A DNA stretch of 64,000 nucleotides from UBA10649 sp963749905 (GTDB lineage Bacteria > Actinomycetota > Actinomycetes > S36-B12). The number at the start of each line of letters is the position of its first letter. Position 1 is the first letter of the stretch. The notes below the pieces were generated by a model. The model did not search any database. It worked only from the letters and a program-made list of their open reading frames with translations, and was not told the DNA's origin. This document shows positions 62,870-64,000 of the stretch, one piece after another. Position numbers and translations under genes: made by a program. The stretch lies in NCBI GenBank assembly GCA_963749905.1, contig CAVVOF010000004.1, forward strand, positions 62,001 to 126,000, read 5' to 3'.

Positions 62870-64000
62870 TCGCCGCCAGGACGTTCAGGCGGCCCGCGCG
62901 GTACGCCGGCCACAGTGCCGCCAGCACGCCGACCACGCCGGCCAGCACGAGGAACAGCACGAGCGTCAGCCACGGAATGTCGAGCACCTCGATGCCCTGC
63001 TCGACGAGCGTGCGCTGCAGCGCCACGGCGAATCCGACGCCGAGCACCAGCCCGACGATGGCGCCGAAGATGGCGATGACGAAGGCCTCGAGCACGACCA
63101 TCGTCCGGATCTGCTGGCGTAACGCCCCGACCGCTCGCAGCATCCCGATCTCGCGCGTGCGTTCCACCACGGACAGCACCAGCGTGTTCACGATGCCGAG
63201 GATGGCGATGAGGATGGCCAGGCTCAGCAGCATCACCACGACGAGCAGGATCTGGTCGACGCTGGACGTGATCATCTCGGTGAACTCTGCCTGGCTGCGC
63301 ACCTCGACGGTGGGATAGGAGGCCAGCGCCTCCTCCACTGCGGTCTGGACGGTGGCGACGTCGGCGTCCGGCCCGACCTTCACGTACACCACGGAGTCCC
63401 CGATGCCGGCGTCGACGAGCGACGCCACGTTGACGACGTAGCCGGTGTAGGCACCGGCCGGCGCGTACGTGCCGGTCACCCGGTAGTCCGACGACCCGCC
63501 GGCCGTCCGGATGCTGACCACATCGCCCAGGCCCAGGCCGTTGTCAGCCGCCGTCTGCTCGTCGACCGAGACGCCGTCCATCCCGGTGTCCTGGAGGGAG
63601 CCCTCGGAGAACTCGAGAGTGATCATCCGATCGAGTGCCGCCGGATCGGCCGCCACCAACGCCGTGCCGGAGCCGAGGACCTCCGCGGGCAGGAGCTTCA
63701 CCGCGGCCGTGTCCGCCACCCCGGGCGTGCTGGCCACGAGCTGGGCCACCTCCTCCGAGTACGGCCGCTGCTCCATGCTGCTGATGAGCAGGTCGGCGCC
63801 GACCACCCGGTCGATGACCTGCGTGATCGACGCCTTCGCCGACGACGTGAAGATGGTCATGGCGGACACGAGCGCCAGTCCGATCATCAGCGCGGACGCC
63901 GTGGCCGCGGTCCGACGCGGCTGCCGCTCGGCGTTCTGGACGGCGAGGGTGCCTACTGTGCCGAACATCCGTGGGAAGGTGGCCCCGAGCACCCGGACGA
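62856..64000 (-). CDS. FtsX/MacB-type ABC permease, N-terminus beyond the window
   Basis: The visible 381 residues form the C-terminal half of a large FtsX-type permease. A helix (about 34-50) precedes an extracytoplasmic MacB-like domain (about 55-240) and three helices at the end (about 246-272, 299-325, 337-360), with VVERTREIGMLRAVGALRQQ, the family's coupling loop. Such permeases export lipoproteins, peptides or lipids with a separate ATPase. The start codon lies past 64000. Confidence 0.87.
   Translation of the reverse strand, partial: VRVLGATFPRMFGTVGTLAVQNAERQPRRTAATASALMIGLALVSAMTIFTSSAKASITQVIDRVVGADLLISSMEQRPYSEEVAQLVASTPGVADTAAVKLLPAEVLGSGTALVAADPAALDRMITLEFSEGSLQDTGMDGVSVDEQTAADNGLGLGDVVSIRTAGGSSDYRVTGTYAPAGAYTGYVVNVASLVDAGIGDSVVYVKVGPDADVATVQTAVEEALASYPTVEVRSQAEFTEMITSSVDQILLVVVMLLSLAILIAILGIVNTLVLSVVERTREIGMLRAVGALRQQIRTMVVLEAFVIAIFGAIVGLVLGVGFAVALQRTLVEQGIEVLDIPWLTLVLFLVLAGVVGVLAALWPAYRAGRLNVLAAISTE

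Overview
The window is about 70% G+C and looks like one contiguous chromosomal stretch of an actinobacterium. The evidence is a fused F420-precursor synthase (FbiC), actinobacterial-only families (DUF3097, LppM-type lipoprotein, DUF1918, the small membrane family often mis-named LigA), frequent GTG starts, 4- and 8-base start/stop overlaps inside operons, and many leaderless starts (TANNNT six or seven bases before ATG/GTG). The order cannot be fixed from the sequence; a Nocardioides/Aeromicrobium-like organism would fit. No rRNA, tRNA, CRISPR array, transposase or phage gene was seen.

Layout. 1-3.2 kb: DUF2231 membrane protein diverging from hisN, then a CBS protein. 1.8-7.2 kb (minus): fbiC, a SulP transporter and a cytochrome P450, translationally coupled. 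7.2-12.9 kb: a regulator-rich intergenic region, a 55-aa protein, exonuclease III with a GMC oxidoreductase, GNAT with DUF3097, and an LppM-like lipoprotein. 12.9-18.3 kb (minus): a MASE1-PAS-GGDEF-EAL protein coupled to 5-oxoprolinase genes pxpA, pxpB (frameshifted) and pxpC. 18.4-25.1 kb: mixed small operons including a LysR regulator, an Rpf/lysozyme-like secreted enzyme behind a long leader, two membrane peptides and a matrixin-like protease. 25.2-30.8 kb (minus): acyl-CoA synthetase, E1alpha, E1beta, E2 (frameshifted), acyl carrier protein and a YbjN-like protein in one coupled operon. 30.9-36.5 kb (minus): processive GT2 glycosyltransferase with small membrane partners, SIMPL lipoprotein, DsbA-like protein and a ClC channel.

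36.5-51.1 kb: class I aldolase between two hairpin elements; a TetR-controlled aminosugar block (glycosyltransferase, frameshifted; maltokinase/glucosamine-kinase-like protein; SIS protein); divergently, a polyamine import and oxidation operon (binding protein, two permeases, ATPase, FAD oxidase, aldehyde dehydrogenase), then a flavoprotein with a HAD phosphatase. 51.1-57.6 kb: redox and stress housekeeping (SDR, SpoIIAA-like, Sir2, zinc alcohol dehydrogenase, VOC, aldo/keto reductase, universal stress protein, LmbE deacetylase). 57.6-64 kb: sulfide:quinone oxidoreductase-like protein (frameshifted) with a CsoR/CstR-type operator, secreted endonuclease/phosphatase-fold protein, DUF1918, a Fur-family regulator and a NifX-like protein behind a Fur-type box, DsbB, and the end of an FtsX-type permease.

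Most notable: two 92-bp copies of an inverted-repeat element; four frameshifted genes, all minus-strand and all shifted in the same phase; two Crp-type sites; and the synthetase/E1/E2/ACP operon. All family calls come from reading motifs, not from searches.
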